From: Paludibacteraceae bacterium
GTDB lineage: Bacteria; Bacteroidota; Bacteroidia; Bacteroidales; Paludibacteraceae
Assembly (NCBI GenBank): GCA_024401435.1
Contig: JAKSLB010000004.1
Span: 1-64,000 of the forward strand
Reading direction: 5' to 3'
Length of the DNA: 64,000 nucleotides
The notes under the pieces are model-generated. The model had not been told where the DNA came from. It was given only the letters and a program-made list of their open reading frames with translations, and made no database searches. Positions 34,639 through 43,207 of this stretch are shown piece after piece; position 1 is the first letter of the stretch; the number at the start of each line of letters is the position of its first letter. The translations under genes were made by a program, and so were the position numbers.

Positions 34639-34917
34639 TTACTCGTCAATGATAGTAGCAAAAATGTTACGTTCAGCAATCAGTATATAACGATAACCTT
34701 CTTCACAATCCGGTGTGACAAAATCCTGTCCTGAATCACGAGCAAACAGGACACGATCACCTTCTTTTAACTGTGACGGTTTATTGATACTGACTCTGAT
34801 AACTGTACCTGTGTCTTTAGGTTCCTCGTTGAAACCTGGTAAGATAATTCCACCTTTAGTGACAGTTTCATTTTTATCAACTTTTACTACTACGTTTGTT
34901 CCCATAGGTTTAATCAT
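34639..34917 (-). CDS. groES: GroES-like co-chaperonin
   Basis: This 92-residue protein is near the usual GroES length. It has the GGIILPGF mobile loop that contacts GroEL, the GTVIRVSINKP strand, LKEGDRVLFARDSG and the final YRYILIAERNIFATI. Phage co-chaperonins such as T4 gp31 replace host GroES so that host GroEL can fold large capsid proteins. No GroEL gene is seen. The start overlaps the upstream acidic gene by 8 bases. Confidence 0.9.
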   Translation of the reverse strand: MIKPMGTNVVVKVDKNETVTKGGIILPGFNEEPKDTGTVIRVSINKPSQLKEGDRVLFARDSGQDFVTPDCEEGYRYILIAERNIFATIIDE

Positions 34918-35236
34918 TAGTTTGTTCCTCTAATTTCAAACAACGCTTCTTCCAATATGAAGCGATTTTGATTAAAGTTTTGTTTGCTTGTTTCAATGAC
35001 TCCACATCGTCACGATTTGAAAGATTTTCAATGATCTTTTCATCGAGCAGATATGATTCATCTTCACTATCCTCGTCTAAATCATTTTCAGTAACAGATT
35101 CATCGTCTGAATCATCTTCTGATTCATCATCATCATAATCGTCACCCAGACAAATGAATTGTACGTTAGTCATTAATGGATTAACGGACATTCCCATGTC
35201 ACTTAACCATAATGCTAACAGATCACGCATATCCAT
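34910..35236 (-). CDS. Acidic hypothetical protein, 108 aa
   Basis: The middle is almost wholly Asp, Glu and Ser (such as DDYDDDESEDDSDDES), with a helical C-terminus (LIKIASYWKKRCLKLEEQ). It has no recognised domain. It is the first gene after a promoter-like element and is coupled to the GroES-like gene. Confidence 0.65.
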   Translation of the reverse strand: MDMRDLLALWLSDMGMSVNPLMTNVQFICLGDDYDDDESEDDSDDESVTENDLDEDSEDESYLLDEKIIENLSNRDDVESLKQANKTLIKIASYWKKRCLKLEEQTND

Positions 35237-35250
35237 AGCACATCCTTTCT

Positions 35251-35274
35251 TATATACAGGATTTGATTAACTCA
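35251..35274 (-). promoter_or_regulatory. Phage promoter element before the groES unit
   Basis: Carries TTGAGTTAATCAAATCC then TGTATATAAG on the minus strand. The spacing between TTGAGTT and AAATCC differs slightly from other copies. The element is close to the start codon at 35236 (about 15 bases), so the leader would be very short, and it overlaps the last bases of the upstream gene. Confidence 0.6.
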
Positions 35275-35562
35275 ATAACTGCTCTCAATTGTTTTGCAAC
35301 CTGTAAACGGGTCTAATTTCAGAATACCGATCTTGTAAGATAAGTCTAAAAAGTTCTTCATCCACGTACAGACGTCAAAAATCATCTTATCGTCAATAAC
35401 TTTATTTAGAGCAAACTGCTGTAAATAATAATTAATAGATTCAACAATCTCCTTATGGACATAGAATGTTTTATCAAACCTTATATCCAAACATCGGATC
35501 TGATAATTATAGAATACTTTTACATGGATTTGGGTTTCGTCATTAATCAACATTTCCTGCAT
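35272..35562 (-). CDS. Hypothetical protein, 96 aa
   Basis: I do not recognise this protein, which begins MQEMLINDETQIHVKVFYNY. It follows nrdG by 2 bases, so it is probably co-transcribed with the ribonucleotide reductase genes. No metal or nucleotide motif is visible. Confidence 0.65.
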   Translation of the reverse strand: MQEMLINDETQIHVKVFYNYQIRCLDIRFDKTFYVHKEIVESINYYLQQFALNKVIDDKMIFDVCTWMKNFLDLSYKIGILKLDPFTGCKTIESSY

Positions 35563-35564
35563 AA

Positions 35565-36038
35565 CTAAAAGTCTTTCCCTTGCAAAAGAATACGTTGATT
35601 TGAGGAACCTCTGAATGCTGCTTTAGTGTGTGACTCATCTAAAACAAACGGACCATCAACCAAGACATCTATTTCTGATAGAATATCTTTACAGCGTTTT
35701 CTTACGTCGTCCAACTGATATCCTGTCCAAACCCAGATGTTTTTGGTTTTTCCATATCGTTTTCTCAGAGCTTGACATAAACGAAGTGTTCCAGTCACGT
35801 TTTTCTCATCTAACGGTTCACCACCTAAAATAGATAATCCATCAATATAAGAAAAATCTAATGAATCCATAATTTTATCTATGACTTCATTTGTGAGTTT
35901 TTCTCCATTAGCAAAATCCCATTGTTCTTTGTTAAAACATCCAGGACAGTGTATGGAACATCCAGACAAATAAACAGCTGTTCTGACACCTGTACCGTTT
36001 GTTGCACAGTTATATTTCACTGAAGAATAATTACACAT
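35565..36038 (-). CDS. nrdG: Anaerobic ribonucleotide reductase activase NrdG
   Basis: This 157-residue radical SAM protein has the iron-sulphur Cys triad C27, C31 and C34 in GCSIHCPGCFN and a later SILGGEPL motif for S-adenosylmethionine. It installs the glycyl radical on NrdD. The size and the N-terminal YNCATNGTGVRTAVYLSGC match the family. It starts 3 bases after nrdD, so the two are made together. Confidence 0.94.
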   Translation of the reverse strand: MCNYSSVKYNCATNGTGVRTAVYLSGCSIHCPGCFNKEQWDFANGEKLTNEVIDKIMDSLDFSYIDGLSILGGEPLDEKNVTGTLRLCQALRKRYGKTKNIWVWTGYQLDDVRKRCKDILSEIDVLVDGPFVLDESHTKAAFRGSSNQRILLQGKDF

Positions 36039-36041
36039 GTT

Positions 36042-38480
36042 TTACTCCAGATGTAATGTCCGATTGTAGATATCATCCAAACGACCTTTAGTGGTTTCAC
36101 CTGCATTTACTTTACCAATGTAACCACATAAACGAGCTGTGATATTCATCTCGTTGTCATCTGTATTTCCACAATGTGGACAAGTAAATATGAACTTAGC
36201 ATCAGAGGTCTTTGTTAAAGGAATTTCACCCTGAAAACCACATTTGTAACAGACACCAATTTTACGATTCACTTCTGCATACATAATGTGCTCATGCATA
36301 AACCTGATCAGTGTTTCTATAGCTTCAGGATTATTTTCCAAATCCGGTGTTTCAACATATGACACTGCACCACCAGAGGACAAAGCTAAATATTCACCCT
36401 CAATCTCAAGTTTCTTGAATGCGTCAATATCTTCTCGTGGATCAACATGATAAGAATTAACTACATAATCTTTATCTGTGATGTGTTCAATCAACCCAAA
36501 ATCACGTTGAAGAGCAGCTGCTGCAGATGTTGTAAGTTGTTCCTCCGGGGTACCGTAGGCGGCATATCCTAAATTATCCTTTAATTTCCAACTAGTTAGA
36601 ACTGTATTTACATGACTTAACACAGCTTTACAGAAAGCCCGCCCTTCATCGGTTGTGTTACTTACACCTTTGATAGCCCAGCATGTTTCACACAGCCCGA
36701 CATATCCTAAAGAAATAGAGGTCTGTGAAACGTTCTGACGTGTCTTAATGTAATCTGCCAGATAATCATTTGGTTGTAATCTACAGATAGCGCCATGCAT
36801 CCACAAAATCGGAGAATTCTTTGCTTGGATTCTTTGAACGGATTTCCATCTTTCCAAAAGACCTTCATGACAAAGCTCCAAACGTTCATCAAGAACTTTC
36901 CAGAATTCATCATCAAGATTTAATTCTGGATTTGATTTAGCATGTTCCACTGCAGTGAGTGCTGCATGAGGAAGATTAATGGTCACAACCCCTTGATTGA
37001 ACCTTCCATAAGTCTTTGGAACTATTAATAAAAATTCATCTGTACCAGCATCGTAGGATTTGACCCATCCTGAATTTCCTCGGAAATTGATAACAACTTC
37101 ACCTGGTGCAGCATTAGTAGGGATAGTTGAGTATGTTCCAAACCCTCTATTGTAATCAAAGTTCTTACCAGGGGCGCCCTGGTATTGAACATTTGAGTCC
37201 TCTACAAGCTGCCAATGGAATTTAGTGGTCGCAGGTACGGAAATTTCTTCCCATACAGGTGCGAGGAATGAGCGACACCCCATGCACGCGATCATCTGAC
37301 CGCTTTTCACTTCACGATTCTGTTTCTCTGACATAATATCAGGTTGCATTCTCAATGAAATACATTTTGCAGCTAACTTTGTCAGATAATAATATGGATC
37401 CTCGGAGTTTACGTTTAACCCATCACAGGTAAAATACAACAGTTTAGGAAACAAGGGTCCGACAAACTGTTTAGATTTATCTTTTACACCTTTAAGTCTT
37501 CGTTTGAGAATTTCTTCAATAATAACTGCAAGATCTTTTTGTTCCTGCTCTGTTTCAGCTTCTCTCAAATTAAGAACATTCGATACAAAAGGTGTCTGAC
37601 CATTTGATGTATAACAGCTCAATGTCTGATACTGATAGGTTTTAATTCCAGTATAGATATCATGACGTGTAAAAAGCTCTGCTAATCGCTTATAGAAGGG
37701 TTTTACTACCCATCTGATAAAACAAGGTGTCTCTGCAAAGAAATCCTGTAATTGGGCTTTATACGCGTTTCTCGTTGATTCTACGAATGGAACCAGATGT
37801 GCCCAGGAAACAGTCTGTCCACCATATTGAGCAGATGCTACTTGAGCATTGATTTGTGCAAGCAAGTTTGCAGCTGTAGAAAACCGTCTTGGTTTCTCAA
37901 TGTAAACATCACCCATCTGAAAACCGTTTTGAAGCATATCATCTGCATTAATGAGACAACAGTTTGTCAGATTCATTACAGGTGAATAATCCATATCATG
38001 GAAATGAATCCATTTCTTTTTGTGTGCTTCAACAATCTTCTTAGGAAGAATTTTCTCTGCAAGCGACTTACACAGTGTTCCTGCAATATAATCTCTAACA
38101 GTACAGTTTACATCAATGTGCTTGTTAGCATTCTCGGCTCTCATCTCTGAGTTTCCACCAGAGACTATACTAAGAACCTTTTCCTCATTCTCAGTGAATT
38201 TCTTTTTGGTAAGCTTTTCATTCCGATACAGAATATATGACTTTGCAACAATATATTTATTGTGCTTCATCAAAGCTTTTTCAACCAAGTCCTGAATGTC
38301 TTCAACTTTAACTGAATTAAAAGCTGTCAGATATTCCTGGACAGTAGATACTACCTTTTGGACTTCGTTGTCTTTCATACGATCTGAGGTGCTGACTGAA
38401 TTATTTGCTTTCTTAATAGCTGCGATAATCTTATCTAAGCAAAAATCCTGCTCCTCACCGTTTCGTTTGTAAACTTTCAT
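36042..38480 (-). CDS. nrdD: Anaerobic ribonucleoside-triphosphate reductase NrdD
   Basis: At 812 residues, an N-terminal ATP-cone (MKVYKRNGEEQDFCLDKIIAAIKK) provides allosteric control. The body matches class III reductases. Two Cys pairs (CYKCG and CPHCG) form the C-terminal zinc site. RLCGYIG near residue 786 holds the glycyl radical residue. It makes deoxynucleotides without oxygen, so the host must be an anaerobe or facultative anaerobe. No intron or intein is seen here. AGG lies 5 bases before the ATG. Confidence 0.95.
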   Translation of the reverse strand: MKVYKRNGEEQDFCLDKIIAAIKKANNSVSTSDRMKDNEVQKVVSTVQEYLTAFNSVKVEDIQDLVEKALMKHNKYIVAKSYILYRNEKLTKKKFTENEEKVLSIVSGGNSEMRAENANKHIDVNCTVRDYIAGTLCKSLAEKILPKKIVEAHKKKWIHFHDMDYSPVMNLTNCCLINADDMLQNGFQMGDVYIEKPRRFSTAANLLAQINAQVASAQYGGQTVSWAHLVPFVESTRNAYKAQLQDFFAETPCFIRWVVKPFYKRLAELFTRHDIYTGIKTYQYQTLSCYTSNGQTPFVSNVLNLREAETEQEQKDLAVIIEEILKRRLKGVKDKSKQFVGPLFPKLLYFTCDGLNVNSEDPYYYLTKLAAKCISLRMQPDIMSEKQNREVKSGQMIACMGCRSFLAPVWEEISVPATTKFHWQLVEDSNVQYQGAPGKNFDYNRGFGTYSTIPTNAAPGEVVINFRGNSGWVKSYDAGTDEFLLIVPKTYGRFNQGVVTINLPHAALTAVEHAKSNPELNLDDEFWKVLDERLELCHEGLLERWKSVQRIQAKNSPILWMHGAICRLQPNDYLADYIKTRQNVSQTSISLGYVGLCETCWAIKGVSNTTDEGRAFCKAVLSHVNTVLTSWKLKDNLGYAAYGTPEEQLTTSAAAALQRDFGLIEHITDKDYVVNSYHVDPREDIDAFKKLEIEGEYLALSSGGAVSYVETPDLENNPEAIETLIRFMHEHIMYAEVNRKIGVCYKCGFQGEIPLTKTSDAKFIFTCPHCGNTDDNEMNITARLCGYIGKVNAGETTKGRLDDIYNRTLHLE

Positions 38481-38525
38481 GATTATTACCTATTTTTAAT
38501 TGTTGGTTCCTGATAAATAAAAGAA

Positions 38526-38570
38526 AACCCACATACAGGAAGAAAGGAGAGAAAAACCTATATGTGGGTT
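38526..38570 (-). terminator. Intrinsic terminator upstream of nrdD
   Basis: AACCCACATA pairs with TATGTGGGTT around a loop of about 25 bases, followed by TTTTCTTTTA on the minus strand. It would stop transcription coming from the right before nrdD. Confidence 0.8.
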
Positions 38571-38912
38571 ACGGACCGTCAAGATTTAAAGAAGAAGAAC
38601 CCGGTTTCCCGGGTTCCCCTTTTACAGGATGTCGTCGTGCAAGATATCTGGTGTACATATCAAATGACCAGTCTGACGTATCATCCTAACAAGCTTCACG
38701 CCTGTTAATACACTGGGATTTGAAGATTAAGCATGCATAAGATCTTCGTTCCAGTATTTTTTACTATAACTGTATGACTGATAACTGTCAAGCAATTAAT
38801 TACAAAAAGTTTAATGATAATTCCCTGTTCCAATACATATTGGAAAATCTCCGCAGAAAGGACAAGATCGGAGGAAATCCCGGGAATTATCAAGCACGGA
38901 TTTCTACCCAAA
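38571..38912 (-). other. Non-coding stretch with a GNRA-capped hairpin
   Basis: This 340-base stretch has no convincing gene. At 38597-38616 a perfect 8-bp stem GAACCCGG/CCGGGTTC is capped, on the minus strand, by a GAAA tetraloop and followed by TTCTTCTTT, so it could end a transcript or a small RNA. Short frames on either strand have no good ribosome binding site. An unrecognised small RNA is possible. Confidence 0.45.
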
Positions 38913-39332
38913 TCAGATTTCGGTTTTCACAGGTTTTCGTCTCCCCTGTTTACCCTTACGAAAATAATTTTTAATAGGTCCTGCAAACAATGCGTCTGCA
39001 GCAGCTGTTTGTTTGACAAATAACTGCTTTGCATCCTGATGCAGAACTTTAATGTAACGTTCACGTTCTTTTAGAAGATCCCGCTTTGTCATATGTGACA
39101 TCTTATTTATGATGTCCAAACTGTATTGATGGTTGTTTCCAAAATCTACGATATACAATTCGTTTCCGTATTGTGACTTCTGACAATTTGACAACTGAAC
39201 CACACCGTTTTTATCAAACGATGGTCCACCAGCATCAACCCAATCAGCAAATTTCTCAATAAAGACACTTCTATCAACGGTTTCCATCAAATCTGTCCAT
39301 AATGATTTGATTAAAAAATGATCCTTTGACAT
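38913..39332 (-). CDS. Hypothetical protein, 139 aa
   Basis: Begins MSKDHFLIKSLWTDLMETVD and ends with a basic tail (KNYFRKGKQGRRKPVKTEI). It is unrecognised; the tail could bind nucleic acid. The ATG follows the stop of the preceding gene by 2 bases (TAATAATG). Confidence 0.65.
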   Translation of the reverse strand: MSKDHFLIKSLWTDLMETVDRSVFIEKFADWVDAGGPSFDKNGVVQLSNCQKSQYGNELYIVDFGNNHQYSLDIINKMSHMTKRDLLKERERYIKVLHQDAKQLFVKQTAAADALFAGPIKNYFRKGKQGRRKPVKTEI

Positions 39333-39334
39333 TA

Positions 39335-40213
39335 TTACATCCACAGCAATGTCTTTGCTAAAAGAGTTTTTAGTTCATCTGTTTTCTGTTGCAGACTGCT
39401 GATTAAGTCATCCTGTAAATTAGTATACTGACCCAATCTCTGCAAATCGACAATCTTTCTAATATTACGGTTTATCAGTGATACATCGTCAATCAGTTTG
39501 TCTAAACCGTCTGGAATAGCTAAAGATTTATCTACGACTTCTGTCTTCATGACTATGGTTTCCTCAAATTCATTTCTGATAATTGGTTCCATCTCAGGAG
39601 CGCTGCTTTTGCAACCAGTTTCCTCGATCTTGGATTCCTCCGTGACAGGAGATGTAATTTCTTTGGATTCATCAGAGCTTTCTGCTTGTTGTTCAATGCT
39701 ACTGTTATCTTCCTTGCAGCTAACATCTTCTTGATCTGATGTATCCACTGATTCCACTGTGTTTCCAGCATTACTTTTCTCCAGGTTTTCCATAACATCC
39801 ATAACAGTTAGAATAGGTTCACCCGTTTCACAGGTTTCGTATTCTGAACCTTCAGGTTCGTTTTTCTTTCCCATTCTGACTTCTAATGGATTTAAAGCTC
39901 CACCAAAAAACCAGTCTACAATTTTCTCGAATATCATTGATACAATCCCCGACCTCAATAAATCAACAGCTGATGGTTCATCGAGCCCTGACATTAACAT
40001 TTCTTTCTGCAGTTCCCTATAGAAATCCTCAGAGACTGTACTGAAAATACTTCTATCAAAAATGTAGATAGGTTTGTTACATACTAATCCTAATGAAAAG
40101 TCAGTTTTCTTCTTATTCATAAGAACAAGTAATACAAACTCAAAATCACCCATATTGTTATGGATTTTCCATTGCTGTAGTTTTATAGTTTTATTATTTA
40201 ACATCATTCCCAT
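39335..40213 (-). CDS. Hypothetical protein with acidic linker, 292 aa
   Basis: An N-terminal folded part of about 110 residues is followed by a long Glu/Ser-rich linker (about 125-215) and a C-terminal helical, probably coiled-coil segment (LQDDLISSLQQKTDELKTLLAK). I do not recognise the family. Several ATG codons lie close together at the start (40213, 40207, 40204), so the true start is uncertain. It overlaps the upstream gene. Confidence 0.65.
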   Translation of the reverse strand: MGMMLNNKTIKLQQWKIHNNMGDFEFVLLVLMNKKKTDFSLGLVCNKPIYIFDRSIFSTVSEDFYRELQKEMLMSGLDEPSAVDLLRSGIVSMIFEKIVDWFFGGALNPLEVRMGKKNEPEGSEYETCETGEPILTVMDVMENLEKSNAGNTVESVDTSDQEDVSCKEDNSSIEQQAESSDESKEITSPVTEESKIEETGCKSSAPEMEPIIRNEFEETIVMKTEVVDKSLAIPDGLDKLIDDVSLINRNIRKIVDLQRLGQYTNLQDDLISSLQQKTDELKTLLAKTLLWM

Positions 40214-40917
40214 ATATCACTTTCATCAATATCTCTCTGCATCAAGTCCTTGCAGGAAAGATATTTTTGTTCTAATTCAGTTAAATCTGTTTTATTGTTA
40301 AGATGTTCAACAATAATTTCACCTTCAAACGATATCAGTTTACAACTCTGTAACGGATTGATTCCATATAAAAGGATTTCTTTTATCAGATACTCTGCAG
40401 ACATTGCAAAATATGATTTTTTATCTGTATCGAACATATTGTTCTTCACTGCATTTTCTAACAGTGTCTGTGCATCTGAATCCGTATGCAGCAAACCAAA
40501 CAAACCTTCATACTTTATAATCGTATGATTACCGTTGAATACAGGTACAGTTTGTTCACTTGTCACGTAAACATAATTGATAACCATATCTGAGAAACGT
40601 TGTGTCAACTCCTCAGTATGCAGATGATCTAAATCAAAAATGAAATCTACAGATTCATTTATGTCAGATATATGATCTACACCTTTGATACAGGAACAAC
40701 CGAAATATTCTTTTGTTGAAGGTATAACTATGATTTTAAAATTCAAATCATAAAACTTTTTCAGTGCAACCAGATTACTTATCAAATAACTACCCAGGAG
40801 ATCCGTCGCGCTGCCTGATATCAATATCAGACGATTATTAAACATACATATCGGGAGTTCGCAGTCAATAATCTGCGCGACGTCTTCCTGGTACAGGTAA
40901 GTGCTTCTCAATTTCAT
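40204..40917 (-). CDS. Hypothetical protein, 237 aa
   Basis: It has alternating hydrophobic strands and helices (ICMFNNRLILISGSATDLLGSYLISNL and NFKIIVIPSTKEYF), suggesting a Rossmann-like alpha/beta fold, but no clear nucleotide motif. The segment DLLGSYLISNLVALKKF sits where a P-loop could be but lacks the Lys-Ser pattern. It is the first gene after a strong copy of the phage promoter element, 44 bases upstream. Confidence 0.65.
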   Translation of the reverse strand: MKLRSTYLYQEDVAQIIDCELPICMFNNRLILISGSATDLLGSYLISNLVALKKFYDLNFKIIVIPSTKEYFGCSCIKGVDHISDINESVDFIFDLDHLHTEELTQRFSDMVINYVYVTSEQTVPVFNGNHTIIKYEGLFGLLHTDSDAQTLLENAVKNNMFDTDKKSYFAMSAEYLIKEILLYGINPLQSCKLISFEGEIIVEHLNNKTDLTELEQKYLSCKDLMQRDIDESDIWE

Positions 40918-40960
40918 CTTGTCTTACCCTCTTTTTACTTTACGATTACTCCTGTCTACT

Positions 40961-41012
40961 ATATATACAGGATTTTAACTTAAAAATTTTTTCGTACGAA
41001 AAACTAGTTTTT
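40961..41012 (-). promoter_or_regulatory. Phage promoter element with upstream palindrome
   Basis: AAAAACTAGTTTTT (40999-41012), followed by TTTTTCGTACGAAAAA, then TTAAGTTAAAATCC and TGTATATATAG on the minus strand. The CTAG of the palindrome contains the stop codon of the polymerase C-terminal gene. It precedes the gene at 40204-40917. Confidence 0.75.
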
Positions 41013-42035
41013 GATAGGAATTCCTGGTGCATCCAACCATTTGATCTGACGTGCATATTCTGAAAATGTAGCTGGTAGCGGTTCATACCACCAATCAATA
41101 TTTTTCAGACGTTCAGTCAGTTGAATCTTAAGATTTGTCTGTTTGAACTGTCTGAAACGTTCATTGTTAATAATCGTATGATATTTGTTCTTACATTTTC
41201 CAATGATCGCATCAATACCATCCGTATGAGGTTCTTCCCACTCATCGCGTTGAATAACTTTAAACTTATACGATGATGCGAGATGATCCAACAGATAGTC
41301 CACTTTTTCAGACCAAATGGTAAAACTTGCTATACCTGTCGTGAGATCCAACTCATAGGGCATGTGTTTCATAAGATCTAACAACAAATCCCAGTCAAAT
41401 TTATAATCTGCTTTAAAATATTTACGACATGCTTGTCTAAAATGTTTCTTACAGATTAAATCCATATGAAAGAGTCTCCCGATGGGAAATTCAATCGTCT
41501 GGCTATCATGAATTACCATTTTGGATGTTACATCTATACCAAAATCCATCGCTCTTTCTATACAATTATAGAAAAATGCAGCTAAAGTTATAGCAGTGAA
41601 CCCTTGTACAGCAAAATTGTTTGCAGTAGTAAACAAACGATCCAGTTCACATGGTACTTTTTCACCAAGAATTGTTTTAATGTAACCCGTACGTTGAGCA
41701 TAATCAATATTCATATCACGGAATTCTGTAACTTTTTTCATTGGACCCATGAAACCTTCCCAGATTTCTTTTCCAACATCAAAAGAAACACCTGCACGCT
41801 CAGATAGAGTTTTGATACTTTGTCCATAAATTCCAGAAAGAATGAGAGTCTTATACAAAGTACGCTGTTCTTTTACCCATTGTTTATCTACTTTAGCCCG
41901 ATCCGGTGAATTAAATGCAGTGTCATATCCGTTAGATGCTAACCAACGTCGAGTCGCTAGTTCTTTGTAAGCATCTCCTCCTACTTCGTATAGTTCACGA
42001 AATAGTGGGTCTTCTGATCTGTAACAAATTGATCG
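41004..42035 (-). CDS. Family A DNA polymerase C-terminal part, exon 2
   Basis: Joined to exon 1 (43136-43207) it gives a 367-residue protein with the polymerase core. Exon 2 starts RSICYRSEDPLF just after motif A. Motif B is QRTLYKTLILSGIYGQS, with the expected Arg, Lys and Tyr-Gly. Motif C is VIHDSQTIEF (His-Asp). The exonuclease domain and thumb are encoded by a separate gene at 48611-52063, so the active enzyme is presumably a two-chain complex. The frame is open only back to 42042, where a stop lies in the intron. Confidence 0.85.
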   Translation of the reverse strand, partial: RSICYRSEDPLFRELYEVGGDAYKELATRRWLASNGYDTAFNSPDRAKVDKQWVKEQRTLYKTLILSGIYGQSIKTLSERAGVSFDVGKEIWEGFMGPMKKVTEFRDMNIDYAQRTGYIKTILGEKVPCELDRLFTTANNFAVQGFTAITLAAFFYNCIERAMDFGIDVTSKMVIHDSQTIEFPIGRLFHMDLICKKHFRQACRKYFKADYKFDWDLLLDLMKHMPYELDLTTGIASFTIWSEKVDYLLDHLASSYKFKVIQRDEWEEPHTDGIDAIIGKCKNKYHTIINNERFRQFKQTNLKIQLTERLKNIDWWYEPLPATFSEYARQIKWLDAPGIPIKN

Positions 42036-43135
42036 CGTTAATTAATGTTCAAGTAAGGTCGTTAATCTTACTTCTGAATAAATTCAGCTATATGTTTCCA
42101 TATAGAACAGACTATATCTTACCTAAAATACTAAGAGTTTAGGTGTCACCATTTCCAACCACTTGGTTGTACTCCCAAAAGGGATAGTCGTTGAACTTCT
42201 AAATGAGGTATATTTTGATAATCAGTCAAAATATTTTTGTATTTCTTTAAGAATTGCATCTTTAAATTTTAAATCATACCACTCAGAGTGACCTAAACGG
42301 AAAAAATCATTGTTAGGATATGACTCTTTATTTAATGGTTTACTGTAACATCGGAGCTGTTTATGGATATCAGATTCTATTTTACTAATATCGGAATAAA
42401 CTCCATCATAAGAATAGATTTTATCAAAGATAATACCTGCAAACTTATAATTATCTAGTCGACTAGTCAAGTTAGTTGACTTTCCTATTTTTAATAAGTT
42501 TTCTTTCTTAAATATACCAACATACAAAACAGCTTTATCTTGAGCTGATCTTACATGATATACTGAGCGACCTTTTTCATCTTTTATCAGATTTGCTTTT
42601 AAAAATCTATGCTTACCTTCTTTTGACAATGTATATTGTGATTTTGATCTCATAATATCTTTGCCATTTTCATCAAGTTTAGCGTTTTGATGCAAGAAAT
42701 GATATGTACCATTTGCAATTGCTCTTCGATTGGCTAGAGATTGGCTACAAGACTTAGAGCAAGAGGGATTAAAGTAACCACCTGCACGATACGAAAATTT
42801 ACAGTCTTTCCCACAAATTGGACATTTGGGTATCTCAGTTAAACCTAATCTTTTCAATGTATACTGTATAAAATCTAATTGATGTGACTGTAATGCATGT
42901 GAAATCAATTGAGCAGAATTTTTTACTTTAATGCCACAAATTATGCAGCTGTAAGTTTTTGTTATGCCACCTGTATTATCTTTTCTTTTCCTTCCCATTT
43001 TCATACCTCATTTATTTAGCTGCTGATTGTCCAATTCTTTAGATTGTCACTACGATTGATGAGTTCGTTAGTACTAAAGACTATAAGGAGTTTCCAGCAA
43101 TTAGATGACTTAGGAACCCCGACCTATTATAAGTA
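42036..43135 (-). mobile_element. Group I intron in DNA polymerase motif A
   Basis: The four conserved core elements are readable: P as AATTGCTGGAAAC, Q as AATCAGCAGC, R as TTCAACGACTAT and S as AAGATATAGTC. P7 is GACTAT/ATAGTC (42184-42189 and 42110-42115). P1 forms between exon GAACCU and intron GGGGUUC, leaving a U-G pair at the 5' splice site (exon ends at 43136). The intron ends in G at 42036. Splicing restores ISQAEP-RSICYRSEDP in frame. It carries its own endonuclease gene between Q and R. Confidence 0.9.
42222..42998 (-). CDS. Intron-encoded GIY-YIG-like endonuclease
   Basis: About 258 residues. The N-terminus has a zinc-finger-like CIICGIKV...HALQSH and a second CPICG...C..SC site. 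Two copies of a repeat module follow (GTYHFLHQNAKLDENGKDI and KHRFLKANLIKDEKGR). The C-terminal domain reads VLYVGIFKKENLLKIGKSTNLTSRLDNY, which resembles the GIY-YIG/T5orf172 type. It lies wholly inside the group I intron and would cut intronless polymerase genes to spread it. The start at 42998 has GAGG 8 bases upstream. Confidence 0.8.
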   Translation of the reverse strand: MGRKRKDNTGGITKTYSCIICGIKVKNSAQLISHALQSHQLDFIQYTLKRLGLTEIPKCPICGKDCKFSYRAGGYFNPSCSKSCSQSLANRRAIANGTYHFLHQNAKLDENGKDIMRSKSQYTLSKEGKHRFLKANLIKDEKGRSVYHVRSAQDKAVLYVGIFKKENLLKIGKSTNLTSRLDNYKFAGIIFDKIYSYDGVYSDISKIESDIHKQLRCYSKPLNKESYPNNDFFRLGHSEWYDLKFKDAILKEIQKYFD

Positions 43136-43207
43136 AGGTTCTGCCTGACTTATGTCCCAATATGCCGCTATGTACCCGTCCCTGAGTTTTGTCTTTTCAA
43201 TTTTCAT
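43136..43207 (-). CDS. Family A DNA polymerase C-terminal part, exon 1
   Basis: These 24 codons begin with ATG, 12 bases after AGGA, and read MKIEKTKLRDGYIAAYWDIS followed by QAEP. DISQAE is polymerase motif A with the first catalytic Asp. The frame is closed by a stop just upstream (TAG before the AGGA), so this is the start of a separate protein, not a continuation of the N-terminal gene. The splice site follows the Pro codon. It overlaps the end of the nuclease gene upstream by 11 bases. Confidence 0.8.

Noticed and set aside
38705-38974. Two overlapping frames of 66-68 codons on opposite strands in the gap upstream of nrdD
   Set aside because: No ribosome binding site, odd composition, and mutually overlapping; more likely chance frames in non-coding DNA.
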